NCBI GenBank assembly: GCA_025056735.1
Contig: JANWVR010000044.1
Location: forward strand, 1-37,982
DNA length: 37,982 bases
From: Saprospiraceae bacterium
GTDB lineage: Bacteria > Bacteroidota > Bacteroidia > Chitinophagales > Saprospiraceae
Direction of reading: 5' to 3'
Shown here: positions 17,341-24,589 of the stretch, one piece after another
Numbering within the stretch: position 1 is the first letter of the stretch
Layout of the letters: each line of letters opens with the position of its first letter
Notes under the pieces: generated by a model
Seen by the model: only the letters and a program-made list of their open reading frames with translations
What the model was told of the DNA's origin: nothing
The model's database searches: none
Position numbers and translations under genes: made by a program

Positions 17341-19149
17341 ATGAAAAAGGTTTTATGCTCATTCGCTGTGCTGTTTCTTTTCTTTTGCCCTCTTCTTTGG
17401 GCTCAACAGCCAGAGGAGGAAGTTTTGCCTCGCTACATGACCCTATCAGAGCAGTTGCTGCTGGAAAAGTATTGGAGCGTTCCTCGCTTTCTTGGAGAGA
17501 ATACCTCCCCTCCTCCCAGACCCGTACGCGCGATGGCCGAATGGGAAGAATTGCAGGCAATAGCCATTACCTGGCGCGGCTTTTGGCCCATATTGACTGA
17601 AATTGTTCGCGCCTCTCAGAAGGAGTGTCGCGTGCTGATCACGTGTCCGGATAGCACAAGTCTCACCAACGCTCGCAATTACCTGTCGAGCCGCGGCATA
17701 AACCTGCAACACAACCTCGACTTTCTGGTAACTCCAAGCAATTCGCTGTGGATCCGCGACTATGGCCCGAATACGGCTTACATGGGCATGGTGGATTCGA
17801 TGTGTATCATTGATTGGATATACAATCGCCCGCGGCCTTTGGATGACTCCATGCCTGCCGTTATCGCTCAGCGCCTGAATGTGCCCTTTTACAACGCTGC
17901 TCAGGCGCCGGATGACTTAGTCAATACAGGCGGTAATTTCATGTGCGACGGCATGGGCACAGGGTTCTCCTCTAAACTCGTGTTACATGAAAATGCGCCA
18001 GGCAATGGATTTGGAGTAACCCCCAAAAGTGAAGCGCAAATTGACCGCATCATGCGCGAATACATGGGCCTGAAGCGTTACATCAAAATGGAGGTGTTGC
18101 CGTACGACGGCATCCACCACATTGACATGCACATGAAACTGCTGGACGAAGAGACCCTGCTCGTGGGCCAGTATCCGACAGGGGTATCTGACGGCCCTCA
18201 GATTGAGGCCAACATTCAGTACGTATTGAGCAACTTTAAAACCTATCTGGGTACGCCATTCAAAGTCATTCGCATTCCAATGCCACCCCACGACGGTAAG
18301 TACCCGAGTCAGGGAGGCCATTATCGCACCTATTTGAACGCTGTTTTTGTCAATAAAACCGTGATCGTGCCCTTCTATGAAGAAAAATACGACACAACCG
18401 CCAGGCGCATCTGGCAAGAGGCGCTGCCCGGTTACAACATTGTAGGGATTGATTGCAACCACATTATCCCGGCATATGGCGCTATTCATTGCATCACGAA
18501 AGAGATAGGGGTATCCGATCCGTTGCTTATTTTGCATCAGCCGCTGTCTAATCAAGTGTCTTCCTGCATGGTTAACAACGCTGCTACTACAGGCTACACC
18601 ATCTGGGCCAGCGCTCATCACCGCAGCGGCATTGACACGCTCAAGGTGTGCTACGCCACCAATCCCAATGGCCCATGGACGTGCACACCACTGCCGCTCC
18701 ACAAGCCGGATGACACCCTCTGGACGCATCGAGGATTGATCCCGCGCCAACCCGCAGGAACCACCATTTATTACTATTTGGAAGCCGTAGCTAAAAGCGG
18801 TAAACGCATGGCGCGCCCCATGCCTGCGCCTAAAGGCTACTGGAAGTTCTGCGTGCAGGATGAAAGCGTCAACGTTCGGCCCGAGCTGCCGAATGTTTCG
18901 CTGCGCTCCATCTATCCCAACCCGGCGTCGGCCATCACCGTCGTGCCGCTCTACGCTGAAAACGCCACCTTCGCCACGGTCAGCGTCCACAACGCCATGG
19001 GCCAGACGGTACAGACGCTGTTCGAGGGCGAACTGCCTGCCGGCGAAAAGAACCTCTTCCTCCACGCCGACCAGTTGCCTGCCGGAACCTACTGGGTAAC
19101 GGTGCGCACCCCTCATCAGGCGCTGACGCAAAAACTGCTGGTGCGCTAA
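17341..19149 (+). CDS. Secreted PPAD-like deiminase with type IX sorting domain
   Basis: A 602-residue exported protein of the agmatine deiminase/porphyromonas-type peptidylarginine deiminase family. ATG 17341 begins a signal peptide (MKKVLCSFAVLFLFFCPLLWAQ). The catalytic domain spans about 60-395 with the family's residues in place: Asp140 in WIRDYGPN, His260 and Asp262 in HHIDMHMK, Asn333 in YRTYLNAVFVN and Cys384 in GAIHCITKEIG. An Ig-like domain (about 400-505) follows. The C-terminal sorting domain (about 520-602, SIYPNPAS...LPAGTYWVTV...KLLVR) directs type IX secretion to the cell surface or medium. This order is that of P. gingivalis PPAD, which citrullinates protein C-terminal arginines. 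Whether this enzyme uses peptides or free agmatine is not shown. A 223-bp gap separates it from the antiporter gene. Confidence 0.85.
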   Translation: MKKVLCSFAVLFLFFCPLLWAQQPEEEVLPRYMTLSEQLLLEKYWSVPRFLGENTSPPPRPVRAMAEWEELQAIAITWRGFWPILTEIVRASQKECRVLITCPDSTSLTNARNYLSSRGINLQHNLDFLVTPSNSLWIRDYGPNTAYMGMVDSMCIIDWIYNRPRPLDDSMPAVIAQRLNVPFYNAAQAPDDLVNTGGNFMCDGMGTGFSSKLVLHENAPGNGFGVTPKSEAQIDRIMREYMGLKRYIKMEVLPYDGIHHIDMHMKLLDEETLLVGQYPTGVSDGPQIEANIQYVLSNFKTYLGTPFKVIRIPMPPHDGKYPSQGGHYRTYLNAVFVNKTVIVPFYEEKYDTTARRIWQEALPGYNIVGIDCNHIIPAYGAIHCITKEIGVSDPLLILHQPLSNQVSSCMVNNAATTGYTIWASAHHRSGIDTLKVCYATNPNGPWTCTPLPLHKPDDTLWTHRGLIPRQPAGTTIYYYLEAVAKSGKRMARPMPAPKGYWKFCVQDESVNVRPELPNVSLRSIYPNPASAITVVPLYAENATFATVSVHNAMGQTVQTLFEGELPAGEKNLFLHADQLPAGTYWVTVRTPHQALTQKLLVR

Positions 19150-19301
19150 AGCCGCCTGTTACTTCAGCAAGGGCGTGCGTCTCAGGGAGCGCTTAACTGT
19201 CGCAAAGCTCCAATCGCGGCAGAACTAAAACGCATTTGACGGCGTTTATACCACTGTCAGCATCCGAAAATCTGAAAAAACGACACTTCCCTCGAAACAT
19301 C

Positions 19302-19333
19302 TTGACACCGCCCGCTCGAAAGCTGTATCTTTG
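19302..19333 (+). promoter_or_regulatory. Promoter of the primary sigma factor gene
   Basis: TTGACA (19302-19307) and TATCTTTG (19326-19333), with 21 bases between TTG and the -7 element, match the Bacteroidota promoter pattern. The ATG of the sigma gene lies 30 bases downstream. Confidence 0.7.
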
Positions 19334-19363
19334 CGGGCTAAAAAATAACGGATATATTGTGCC

Positions 19364-20233
19364 ATGAGGCAGCTGAAGATTACGAAGTCTATTACGAACC
19401 GCGAAAGCCAGTCGTTAGAGAAGTACCTGCAAGAAATCGGCAAGGTGGACCTGCTGACGCCGGAGGAAGAGGTAGAACTGGCCAAGCGCATTAAGCAAGG
19501 CGACCAGGCGGCTTTGGAGAAATTGACTAAGGCCAATCTGCGCTTCGTGGTGTCGGTGGCCAAGCAGTACCAAAACCAGGGCCTGAGCCTGTCGGACCTC
19601 ATCAACGAGGGCAACTTAGGCCTGATAAAAGCCGCCCAGCGCTTCGACGAAACGCGGGGCTTTAAGTTCATCTCTTACGCTGTGTGGTGGATTCGCCAAT
19701 CCATCCTGCAGGCGTTGGCCGAGCAAAGCCGCATCGTGCGCCTGCCGCTGAATAAGGTGGGTTCGCTCAATAAAATTAATAAGGCGTTTTCGGAATTGGA
19801 GCAGACCTACGAGCGTGAGCCCAGCGCAGAAGAACTGGCCGAGATGCTGGAGATCACACCTGAAGAAGTAGAGACCACGCTGGGCGTAGCCGCCCGCCAC
19901 GTCTCGATGGATGCACCCTTCGTGGAAGGCGAGGACAACTCGCTCATTGACGTGCTCGAAAACAAAGATGTGCCCGGTACCGACCAGCATTTGGAGTACA
20001 TGGACTCGCTGCGCCGCGAGATCGAGCGCTCGCTGAGCACGCTGACCGACCGGCAGGCCGACGTCATTAAGTTGTACTTCGGTATTGGGGTGGATCACCC
20101 CCTGTCGTTAGAAGATATCGGCGACCGCTTCGGCCTCACGCGCGAACGGGTGCGCCAGATAAAAGACAAGGCCATCAACAAACTGCGCGCTACCAGCCGC
20201 AGTAAACTCCTTCGCTCTTACTTAGGCGCCTAA
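19364..20233 (+). CDS. rpoD: Primary RNA polymerase sigma factor (SigA/RpoD)
   Basis: A 289-residue housekeeping sigma factor of the short Bacteroidota type (no region 1.1). Region 1.2 is [20 protein letters not shown]. Region 2 includes [38 protein letters not shown] and the -10-recognition helix [16 protein letters not shown] (about 97-112). Region 3 follows, and region 4 ends with [29 protein letters not shown], the -35-type helix-turn-helix. This protein is what reads the TTTG/TAnnTTTG promoters seen across the window. Its near-identity to the phylum consensus is the strongest taxonomic marker here. ATG 19364 gives the conserved MRQLKITK start. Confidence 0.97.
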   Translation: MRQLKITKSITNRESQSLEKYLQEIGKVDLLTPEEEVELAKRIKQGDQAALEKLTKANLRFVVSVAKQYQNQGLSLSDLINEGNLGLIKAAQRFDETRGFKFISYAVWWIRQSILQALAEQSRIVRLPLNKVGSLNKINKAFSELEQTYEREPSAEELAEMLEITPEEVETTLGVAARHVSMDAPFVEGEDNSLIDVLENKDVPGTDQHLEYMDSLRREIERSLSTLTDRQADVIKLYFGIGVDHPLSLEDIGDRFGLTRERVRQIKDKAINKLRATSRSKLLRSYLGA

Positions 20234-20259
20234 CGTCGGGTCAGGTATCAGAGCATAAA

Positions 20260-20294
20260 AGAGGGCGCGCTATCCGGATGGAAGCGCGCCCTCT
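20260..20294. terminator. Bidirectional terminator between sigma factor and lipoprotein genes
   Basis: Perfect 11-bp arms AGAGGGCGCGC (20260-20270) and GCGCGCCCTCT (20284-20294) with a 13-base loop sit between two convergent genes. The minus-strand read continues into TTTATG after the stem and the plus-strand read into GCCTTT, so it probably serves mainly the leftward gene. Confidence 0.7.
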
Positions 20295-20325
20295 GCCTTT
20301 CAGGCTGCCACGATGCAGGCAAGAT

Positions 20326-20775
20326 TTATTGTTTCGTGAATTCGATGCGAACGGCTTGTTTGCCAAAGTCCACCACACTGCCCGGTGTCGGGGCGTTCGG
20401 GTTGACGAGTTTAATGGAGGTGGCCGAGTACAGCTCTACATCCCACGTGCCGACAATCTCATCCAACAGGGCCGGCGGGTTTTCCATACCGATGGAGAGC
20501 TTGGTGTCGTTCGTGTGTCGGCGCCACTTGCCCTCCTTGAGGCTACCGTTGGGCTGGCGTACGACGAGCAGGTCGCCGCTCTGGAATTCAAACGAATAAC
20601 CTGCAAAACGCTGGGTGTCGTCGTTGAAGGTTTGATCAGTGCCTGGCTTAAGGTCTACGAACTTAGTAACCACCCACACGTCAGAGCTTTCGGGCTGAGG
20701 ATTGTCTTTGCCGCACTGGACAAGGAAGAGCGAAACGGCGAAAAGAAGCAGGGCGGGTAGAAGCGATTTTTGCAT
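20326..20775 (-). CDS. Lipoprotein, lipocalin-like
   Basis: A 149-residue lipoprotein. ATG 20775 starts a signal peptide (MQKSLLPALLLFAVSLFLVQC) with lipobox LVQC and Cys21. The mature part (about 128 residues) alternates short beta-strands: WVVTKFVDL, YSFEFQSGDLLVVRQPNGSLKEGKWR, and WDVELYSATSIKLVN, ending in VRIEFTKQ. This is the pattern of lipocalin-like Bacteroidota lipoproteins that begin with W-x-V-T and contain G-x-W. No ligand can be proposed. An in-frame ATG four codons earlier is possible. It is convergent with the sigma gene and separated from it by a strong hairpin. Confidence 0.7.
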   Translation of the reverse strand: MQKSLLPALLLFAVSLFLVQCGKDNPQPESSDVWVVTKFVDLKPGTDQTFNDDTQRFAGYSFEFQSGDLLVVRQPNGSLKEGKWRRHTNDTKLSIGMENPPALLDEIVGTWDVELYSATSIKLVNPNAPTPGSVVDFGKQAVRIEFTKQ

Positions 20776-20811
20776 GATGTGAGTCAATTAAGATAAGGTG
20801 AACGAATACGG

Positions 20812-21453
20812 TTACAACAATTGCTCAAGTCGTTGGATGTCGGCGTTGATTTTACTGACCATCGCCTCACAGGCGGCTAAATAGCCGCGCTGCACCTGTT
20901 CAATTTTGTTTTTTTCTTGCTCGATTTCGCGCTGGAGTTGCTCCATGCGTTGCTCAGCGGCCGCGATCTCTTGTTGCAGTTGGGCTATTTGATGCTGGCG
21001 TGCTTCGTTTTGCTGCTTTAGCGTCTGCCATTCGGTCTGTCGGCCCGCGATTTCTGCCTCTGCTTTGCCTTGCAAGGCGGTTTCAAAGTTGGCCTTGTCG
21101 CGCAACACCACGTCGCGGTACTGGGCTGCAGTGTGGAGGAGTTTGGCTTTGTCCAAGCCCTGCACCTGCAGCGAGGCAAACGCCGCTTTTATACGGGCGT
21201 TCTCGTCGGGGATATGCGCTTCGAGCGCTTCCATCGTTCGCCAGAACTCGAAATAGTCCGGCCCGGGCAGGTTGGCATTCTCGAACAGCTGCTCAAAATG
21301 GCGCTCGTATTTGTCCAAGTCTTCCGCCGACATGGTAGGCTGGGCCCTGGCCGCCGGCGCGGCAGCGGGTGCAGGAGCAGCATTTTCCGGTTTGCTGGCC
21401 GGCTCGTCTAAGATGACGAATAGGCTGAGAGCTTTGCGAAATAGAGAAGACAT
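20812..21453 (-). CDS. Cytoplasmic coiled-coil protein of unknown function
   Basis: A 213-residue protein with no signal peptide. It begins MSSLFRKALSLFVILDE, followed by an Ala/Pro-rich linker (about 20-40), a compact helical region (about 43-110; HFEQLFENANLPGPDYFEFWRTMEALE), and a long coiled coil to the end (about 120-213) rich in Gln and Glu heptads. This layout (short FRKAL..FV start, small helical domain, C-terminal coiled coil) is widespread in Bacteroidota as a conserved protein without assigned function. ATG 21453 is preferred over one three codons upstream. It is divergent from the DUF1573 gene. Confidence 0.65.
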   Translation of the reverse strand: MSSLFRKALSLFVILDEPASKPENAAPAPAAAPAARAQPTMSAEDLDKYERHFEQLFENANLPGPDYFEFWRTMEALEAHIPDENARIKAAFASLQVQGLDKAKLLHTAAQYRDVVLRDKANFETALQGKAEAEIAGRQTEWQTLKQQNEARQHQIAQLQQEIAAAEQRMEQLQREIEQEKNKIEQVQRGYLAACEAMVSKINADIQRLEQLL

Positions 21454-21573
21454 AGCGAGCAAGAGGCCTTGAGTAGCAGGCGCTAAGGTAGCGCAGATTG
21501 GGCAAAACGTCGGCTGCGTTAACTATTTGCAAACGAACTTCTCCCATAAAAGGCGTCTGCAAGCGCGGGAGCT

Positions 21574-21581
21574 TACCTTTG
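21574..21581 (+). promoter_or_regulatory. -7 element upstream of the DUF1573 gene
   Basis: TACCTTTG fits the TAnnTTTG consensus and lies 42 bases before the ATG at 21624. No -33 element is clear at the usual distance. Confidence 0.5.
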
Positions 21582-21623
21582 TGGCCCATTACATGCTTTT
21601 CACACAAAAAATACTACTGTAAT

Positions 21624-22187
21624 ATGGACAAGAGTAAAAAAATCCAACTGGGTCTGTTGGTCTTAGTGGCAGCCTTATTAGTCGCCAACTTTGCTCTGGG
21701 CGGCTTCGACGTCTGGTTTGGCAAATCGGAAGCCGACAAGATCCGCGAAGCTGCCGAGGCCAGCACGCCTCAGGCGCCTTCGCCCTTCAGCATGGGCAAC
21801 ATTCCGGGTACCAACCAGGCAGCCACAGCGCCGCCTAACGTACCGACGACCACCATCAAGTACGACCAGACGGTCTATGACTTTGGTGTGGCCGACGAAG
21901 GCACTATCGTGAAACACATCTACAAGTTCACCAACACGGGCAAAGAGCCGCTCATCATCTCCAACGCCAAGGGCTCGTGCGGCTGCACAGTACCCGTATG
22001 GCCCAAGCAGCCTATCCCGCCCGGCGGCAGCGGCGAAATTGCCGTCGAGTTCGACACTAAGGGCAAGCCTGGCCGCCAAACCAAACACGTAACCGTTACG
22101 GCCAACACCACGCCGGCTGAGACACACTTAGAAATCACCGGCGAAGTGCGCAGCAAAGAGCGCCCCGCGGCAAAAGGCGGTAAGTAA
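21624..22187 (+). CDS. DUF1573 domain protein, membrane-anchored
   Basis: A 187-residue protein with an N-terminal membrane anchor (hydrophobic residues 9-27), a Pro/Ala-rich linker (45-75) and one DUF1573 beta-sandwich (about 78-175). The domain shows its usual marks: YDFGVADEGTIVKHIYKFTNTGKEPLIIS, then GSCGCTVPVWPKQPIPPGGSGEI and a closing EITGEV strand. DUF1573 domains resemble ASPM/SPD-2/hydin Ig-like folds and are abundant in the Bacteroidota periplasm, but their role is unknown. ATG 21624 is placed by the anchor; the open frame upstream has no such feature. A strong terminator follows. Confidence 0.85.
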   Translation: MDKSKKIQLGLLVLVAALLVANFALGGFDVWFGKSEADKIREAAEASTPQAPSPFSMGNIPGTNQAATAPPNVPTTTIKYDQTVYDFGVADEGTIVKHIYKFTNTGKEPLIISNAKGSCGCTVPVWPKQPIPPGGSGEIAVEFDTKGKPGRQTKHVTVTANTTPAETHLEITGEVRSKERPAAKGGK

Positions 22188-22212
22188 ACAGAGCAAGATC
22201 AAGCTGCCTCAG

Positions 22213-22258
22213 ACGCCTCTTCGGCTGGTGGATGCACCGGGTGAAGAGGCGTTTTTTT
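22213..22258 (+). terminator. Intrinsic terminator after the DUF1573 gene
   Basis: Perfect 10-bp arms ACGCCTCTTC (22213-22222) and GAAGAGGCGT (22243-22252) with a 20-base loop lead into TTTTTTT (22252-22258), 26 bases after the stop codon. Confidence 0.85.
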
Positions 22259-22271
22259 AATGCGAAAAAGA

Positions 22272-22293
22272 AATTCATGCCTTTCAGAAAGGC
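22272..22293 (-). terminator. Possible terminator of the leftward methyltransferase transcript
   Basis: GCCTTTC (22279-22285) and GAAAGGC (22287-22293) form an inverted repeat. On the minus strand it is followed by ATGAATTTCTTTTTC. The stem is short once a realistic loop is allowed, so this is a weak call. Confidence 0.35.
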
Positions 22294-22343
22294 GTACAGC
22301 AGTGTGCCTATTTAATCGTACAGCTGCCGCAAAATACCTCGAG

Positions 22344-22516
22344 CTACCTGCCCCTCTGAAGACGCTCAATTTCAGCCGTTATATCGTCTAGGATTGCCAA
22401 ATTGACAACCTCCCCATCTAAGCTGAACACAATAAACACTTTGCCGCCAAAACGGTCTGTGAAGTCCTGAAAGCTGGCGCCTTTTTGCCGAAGTCAAGGG
22501 AGTATCTCTTAGCCAT
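22344..22516 (-). pseudogene. Small frameshifted gene overlapping the methyltransferase stop
   Basis: An ATG at 22516 overlaps the methyltransferase stop (ATGGCTAA, 8 bp) and reads MAKRYSLDFGKK before the frame fails after 32 codons. Switching by -1 at the A-run (GGCAAAAAGG, about 22481-22490) gives a protein-like continuation KGASFQDFTDRFGGKVFIV...DDITAEIERLQRGR, ending at TAG 22344-22346. One extra base in the A-run would make a single 57-residue protein. So this is either a gene broken by a 1-base deletion, a sequence error, or a recoded gene. Neither half resembles a family that I recognise. Translational coupling to the methyltransferase is implied by the overlap. Confidence 0.55.
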
Positions 22517-23807
22517 TTTTTGCCAATTCATTAAATTTTTGCTGATAGCGATACGCTCTGGAGTTATCCACCCTGGCTAGGCCTTGTTTGAGCAGATGTG
22601 CGTTGAGGAAGGTTTTATTTTCTAAATAGAGGTAAACCATAGGCGTCTGCTGTTCGTCGCGTTGAACGTCGTCGTCGAGGCGCAGGAATACGCGCTTGCC
22701 TTTGGTTTTTTGGCGCAGGAAGTCTACGGCGTCGTTGAGTCGGGCCGGGTCGGCTTGAATGCCGATGAGGCGCACGGTATCGCCATTAGACAGGCGCACT
22801 CGTTCGGGCGAGAGGACGTCGCGCACAGTAAAGAGCGTCTCGCGTGGGTGGTCGCTCTCGGCGTCTATGCGGGAGCCGAAGGTGCGTTTCTTGACGTCCA
22901 CCTGTTTGTCTAAGCGATGCGGATCGCGGAAAACATAAGGTAGCCGGGCAATTTCCTCTGCGAAAGGGATGTCCAGCGGTCTTTGTTCTTCAAAGCAGAA
23001 GGCTGCTTCGGCGAAGAGCGAGCGCTCGTGGGCGGTCAATTTTTTGCGAATAATGGGGATGAATGCCGGGTTTATCTCGTATCCGCAAGAGTTGCGTCCG
23101 AGTTTCAAGGCTGCCAGCGAAGTAGTGCCGCTGCCAAGGAAAGGGTCGAGTATCCATTCGCCTGGGAAGGAGAACATGCGGATGAGGCGGCGTGGGATTT
23201 CCTCGGGAAACATGGCCAGATGTCCTTCCTGCCGTATGCCTGGAATGTTCCAGTGGCCGTGGAAGTAGGTATTCCACTCCTCGGTGGTCATGGCCGCCTG
23301 GGCTTTTTGCTCGGGTGTGGGCTTGGGCGCTTCTCCGGGTTTTTTGAACAGCAGAATGTACTCAAAGTCTAATTTGACGACGCCGTTGCGCGGGTAGGGG
23401 AAGCTGCCCATGACGCTGGCGCCGCCTGTGGTGTTGGTAGTAGTGGTTTTTTGCCAGATGATGCTGCCCATAAAGTCGAAGCCCGCCGTTTCGCAAAAGC
23501 GGATGATCTCGCTGTGGATGGGAATGACTTTATAGCGGCCATAGTAGACGGCGCGGGCGAACTGGTCGCCGATGTTGACGCACAGGCGGCATCCGGGCTT
23601 AAGGACGCGGAAGCATTCGCTCCACACCAGGTTCAGGTGGTTGACATACGTCTCGTAGTCGTCGTGAAAACCAATCTGGCCCTCGGCGCCGTAGTCTTTC
23701 AGTTGCCAGTACGGCGGCGAGGTAATGACTAGGTGCACGCTGTCGTCCTCGAGCTCGCGCATCCAGCGGCTGTCGCCTCGAATAATCCGGTGGGTCGTCT
23801 TTTCCAT
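22509..23807 (-). CDS. DNA methyltransferase (N4-C/N6-A) fused to SNase-like domain
   Basis: A 432-residue protein in two parts. Residues 1-265 are an alpha-amino DNA methyltransferase using S-adenosylmethionine: catalytic TSPPYW at 29-34 and SAM-binding DPFLGSGTT at 221-229, a beta-class order. Residues about 322-428 resemble the staphylococcal nuclease (thermonuclease) fold: GDTVRLIGI at 342-350, KGKRVFLRL and LNAHLLKQGLARV at 402-413. Against nuclease the arginine of the VRLIGI strand is kept, but the positions of Asp40, Glu43 and Arg87 read Gln, Pro and Thr, so this domain is probably non-catalytic. No restriction gene is nearby. The start could also be ATG 23813; the frame beyond that runs past a promoter-like site. 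Target specificity is unknown. Confidence 0.83.
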   Translation of the reverse strand: MEKTTHRIIRGDSRWMRELEDDSVHLVITSPPYWQLKDYGAEGQIGFHDDYETYVNHLNLVWSECFRVLKPGCRLCVNIGDQFARAVYYGRYKVIPIHSEIIRFCETAGFDFMGSIIWQKTTTTNTTGGASVMGSFPYPRNGVVKLDFEYILLFKKPGEAPKPTPEQKAQAAMTTEEWNTYFHGHWNIPGIRQEGHLAMFPEEIPRRLIRMFSFPGEWILDPFLGSGTTSLAALKLGRNSCGYEINPAFIPIIRKKLTAHERSLFAEAAFCFEEQRPLDIPFAEEIARLPYVFRDPHRLDKQVDVKKRTFGSRIDAESDHPRETLFTVRDVLSPERVRLSNGDTVRLIGIQADPARLNDAVDFLRQKTKGKRVFLRLDDDVQRDEQQTPMVYLYLENKTFLNAHLLKQGLARVDNSRAYRYQQKFNELAKNG

Positions 23808-23831
23808 AAGCATCGGCAAAATTGCCGCAAG

Positions 23832-23839
23832 CAAAGATA
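23832..23839 (-). promoter_or_regulatory. -7 element upstream of the methyltransferase gene
   Basis: TATCTTTG on the minus strand fits TAnnTTTG and lies 24 bases before the ATG at 23807. It argues against the longer upstream open frame being translated. A TTG occurs only 14 bases further upstream, closer than usual. Confidence 0.5.
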
Positions 23840-23951
23840 AGCGAAGCACCCTCAACCGATGGAAGGGCTGTGAGGCGAGCGTGTGCACATCCGATTTGTA
23901 GGGAACATTCGCGGGGCGGGGAGCCTGCGCTGATAGAGGGTATTTTCTCGG

Positions 23952-24023
23952 TGGCCCCGACAGGAATCGAACCTGTATCAAAGGTTTAGGAAACCTCTAT
24001 TCTATCCGTTGAACTACGGGACC
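23952..24023 (-). tRNA. tRNA-Arg (anticodon CCT)
   Basis: A 72-base cloverleaf on the minus strand. Acceptor GGTCCCG pairs with CGGGGCC (one T-G pair). The D-arm contains GTTCAACGGATAGAAT. The anticodon stem GAGGT/ACCTT holds loop TTCCTAA, so the anticodon is CCT, reading AGG (Arg). The T-arm is CAGGT-TCGATTC-CTGTC with the standard TTCGA. The discriminator is A and the CCA end is not encoded (ACC then G). It lies between the phosphoesterase and methyltransferase genes on the same strand. Confidence 0.95.
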
Positions 24024-24064
24024 GGTGTCTTTTTTTGCGCGGCAAAGGTAAGGGGTCGGCAGGG

Positions 24065-24574
24065 TTACGTCAAAGCGCCGCGTGGCCCTAATTCGATGAC
24101 TTCGACGCCTTGAATGGCGCCAGCCTCCACTCGGACGCGGACGAGGGTTTTTATTTTATGCCAGCCCTCGTTGCCGCAGGCGCCCGGGTTGATATGCAGA
24201 AAGTCTAAATCCCGGTCGGGCATCACCTTGAGGATGTGCGAGTGGCCGCAGATGAACAGGCCTTTTCGCGGTGGGTCGGCCTGCAGGATTTTTCGCACGC
24301 GCGGGGTGTACCTACCCGGATAGCCGCCGATGTGGGTCATGAACACTGGCACGCCTTCGCAGGTAAAGCGCAGGTCTTCAGGCATTTCAGCCCGGATGTG
24401 CGCGTCGTCAATGTTGCCGTACACGCCGCGCAAGGGCTTGAAGGCACGCAGGCGTTCCACCACTTCGAGGCTGCCAAAGTCGCCGGCATGCCATATTTCG
24501 TCGCAGGTGGCGAAGTGCTCGAAGATGCGCTCGTCCAATGCGCCGTGGGTGTCCGACATCACTCCGATGAGCAT
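24065..24574 (-). CDS. YfcE/MJ0936-type metallophosphoesterase
   Basis: A 169-residue calcineurin-like phosphodiesterase. All the metal-site motifs are present in order: SDTHG (7-11), GDFGS (31-35), GNIDD (53-57), THIGG (80-84), GHSH (about 110-113) and a final HINPGA (about 128-133). The size equals the YfcE/MJ0936 group, which hydrolyses phosphodiester bonds with Mn2+ or another divalent metal; natural substrates are poorly known. ATG 24574 begins the fold directly. The LuxE-like gene ends 15 bp upstream on the same strand, so the two probably form an operon. Confidence 0.9.
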   Translation of the reverse strand: MLIGVMSDTHGALDERIFEHFATCDEIWHAGDFGSLEVVERLRAFKPLRGVYGNIDDAHIRAEMPEDLRFTCEGVPVFMTHIGGYPGRYTPRVRKILQADPPRKGLFICGHSHILKVMPDRDLDFLHINPGACGNEGWHKIKTLVRVRVEAGAIQGVEVIELGPRGALT

Positions 24575-24589
24575 GCTCGAATAAACGTT

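Noticed and set aside
17983-19131. 382-codon open frame on the minus strand, antisense to the deiminase gene
   Set aside because: It mirrors the codon structure of the plus-strand gene, has no recognisable domain, and the plus-strand protein has complete catalytic motifs, an export signal and a sorting domain.
22479-22492. Programmed -1 frameshifting in the small gene after the methyltransferase
   Set aside because: The site is C-AAA-AAG, not the efficient A-AAA-AAG heptamer, and no following stem is obvious; an indel or decay is more economical, so recoding is kept only as an alternative.
22259-24023. tRNA-Arg as attachment site of an island carrying the methyltransferase
   Set aside because: I looked for a second copy of the tRNA 3' end (GGCCCCGACAGG) at 22200-22510 and found none; no integrase is present.
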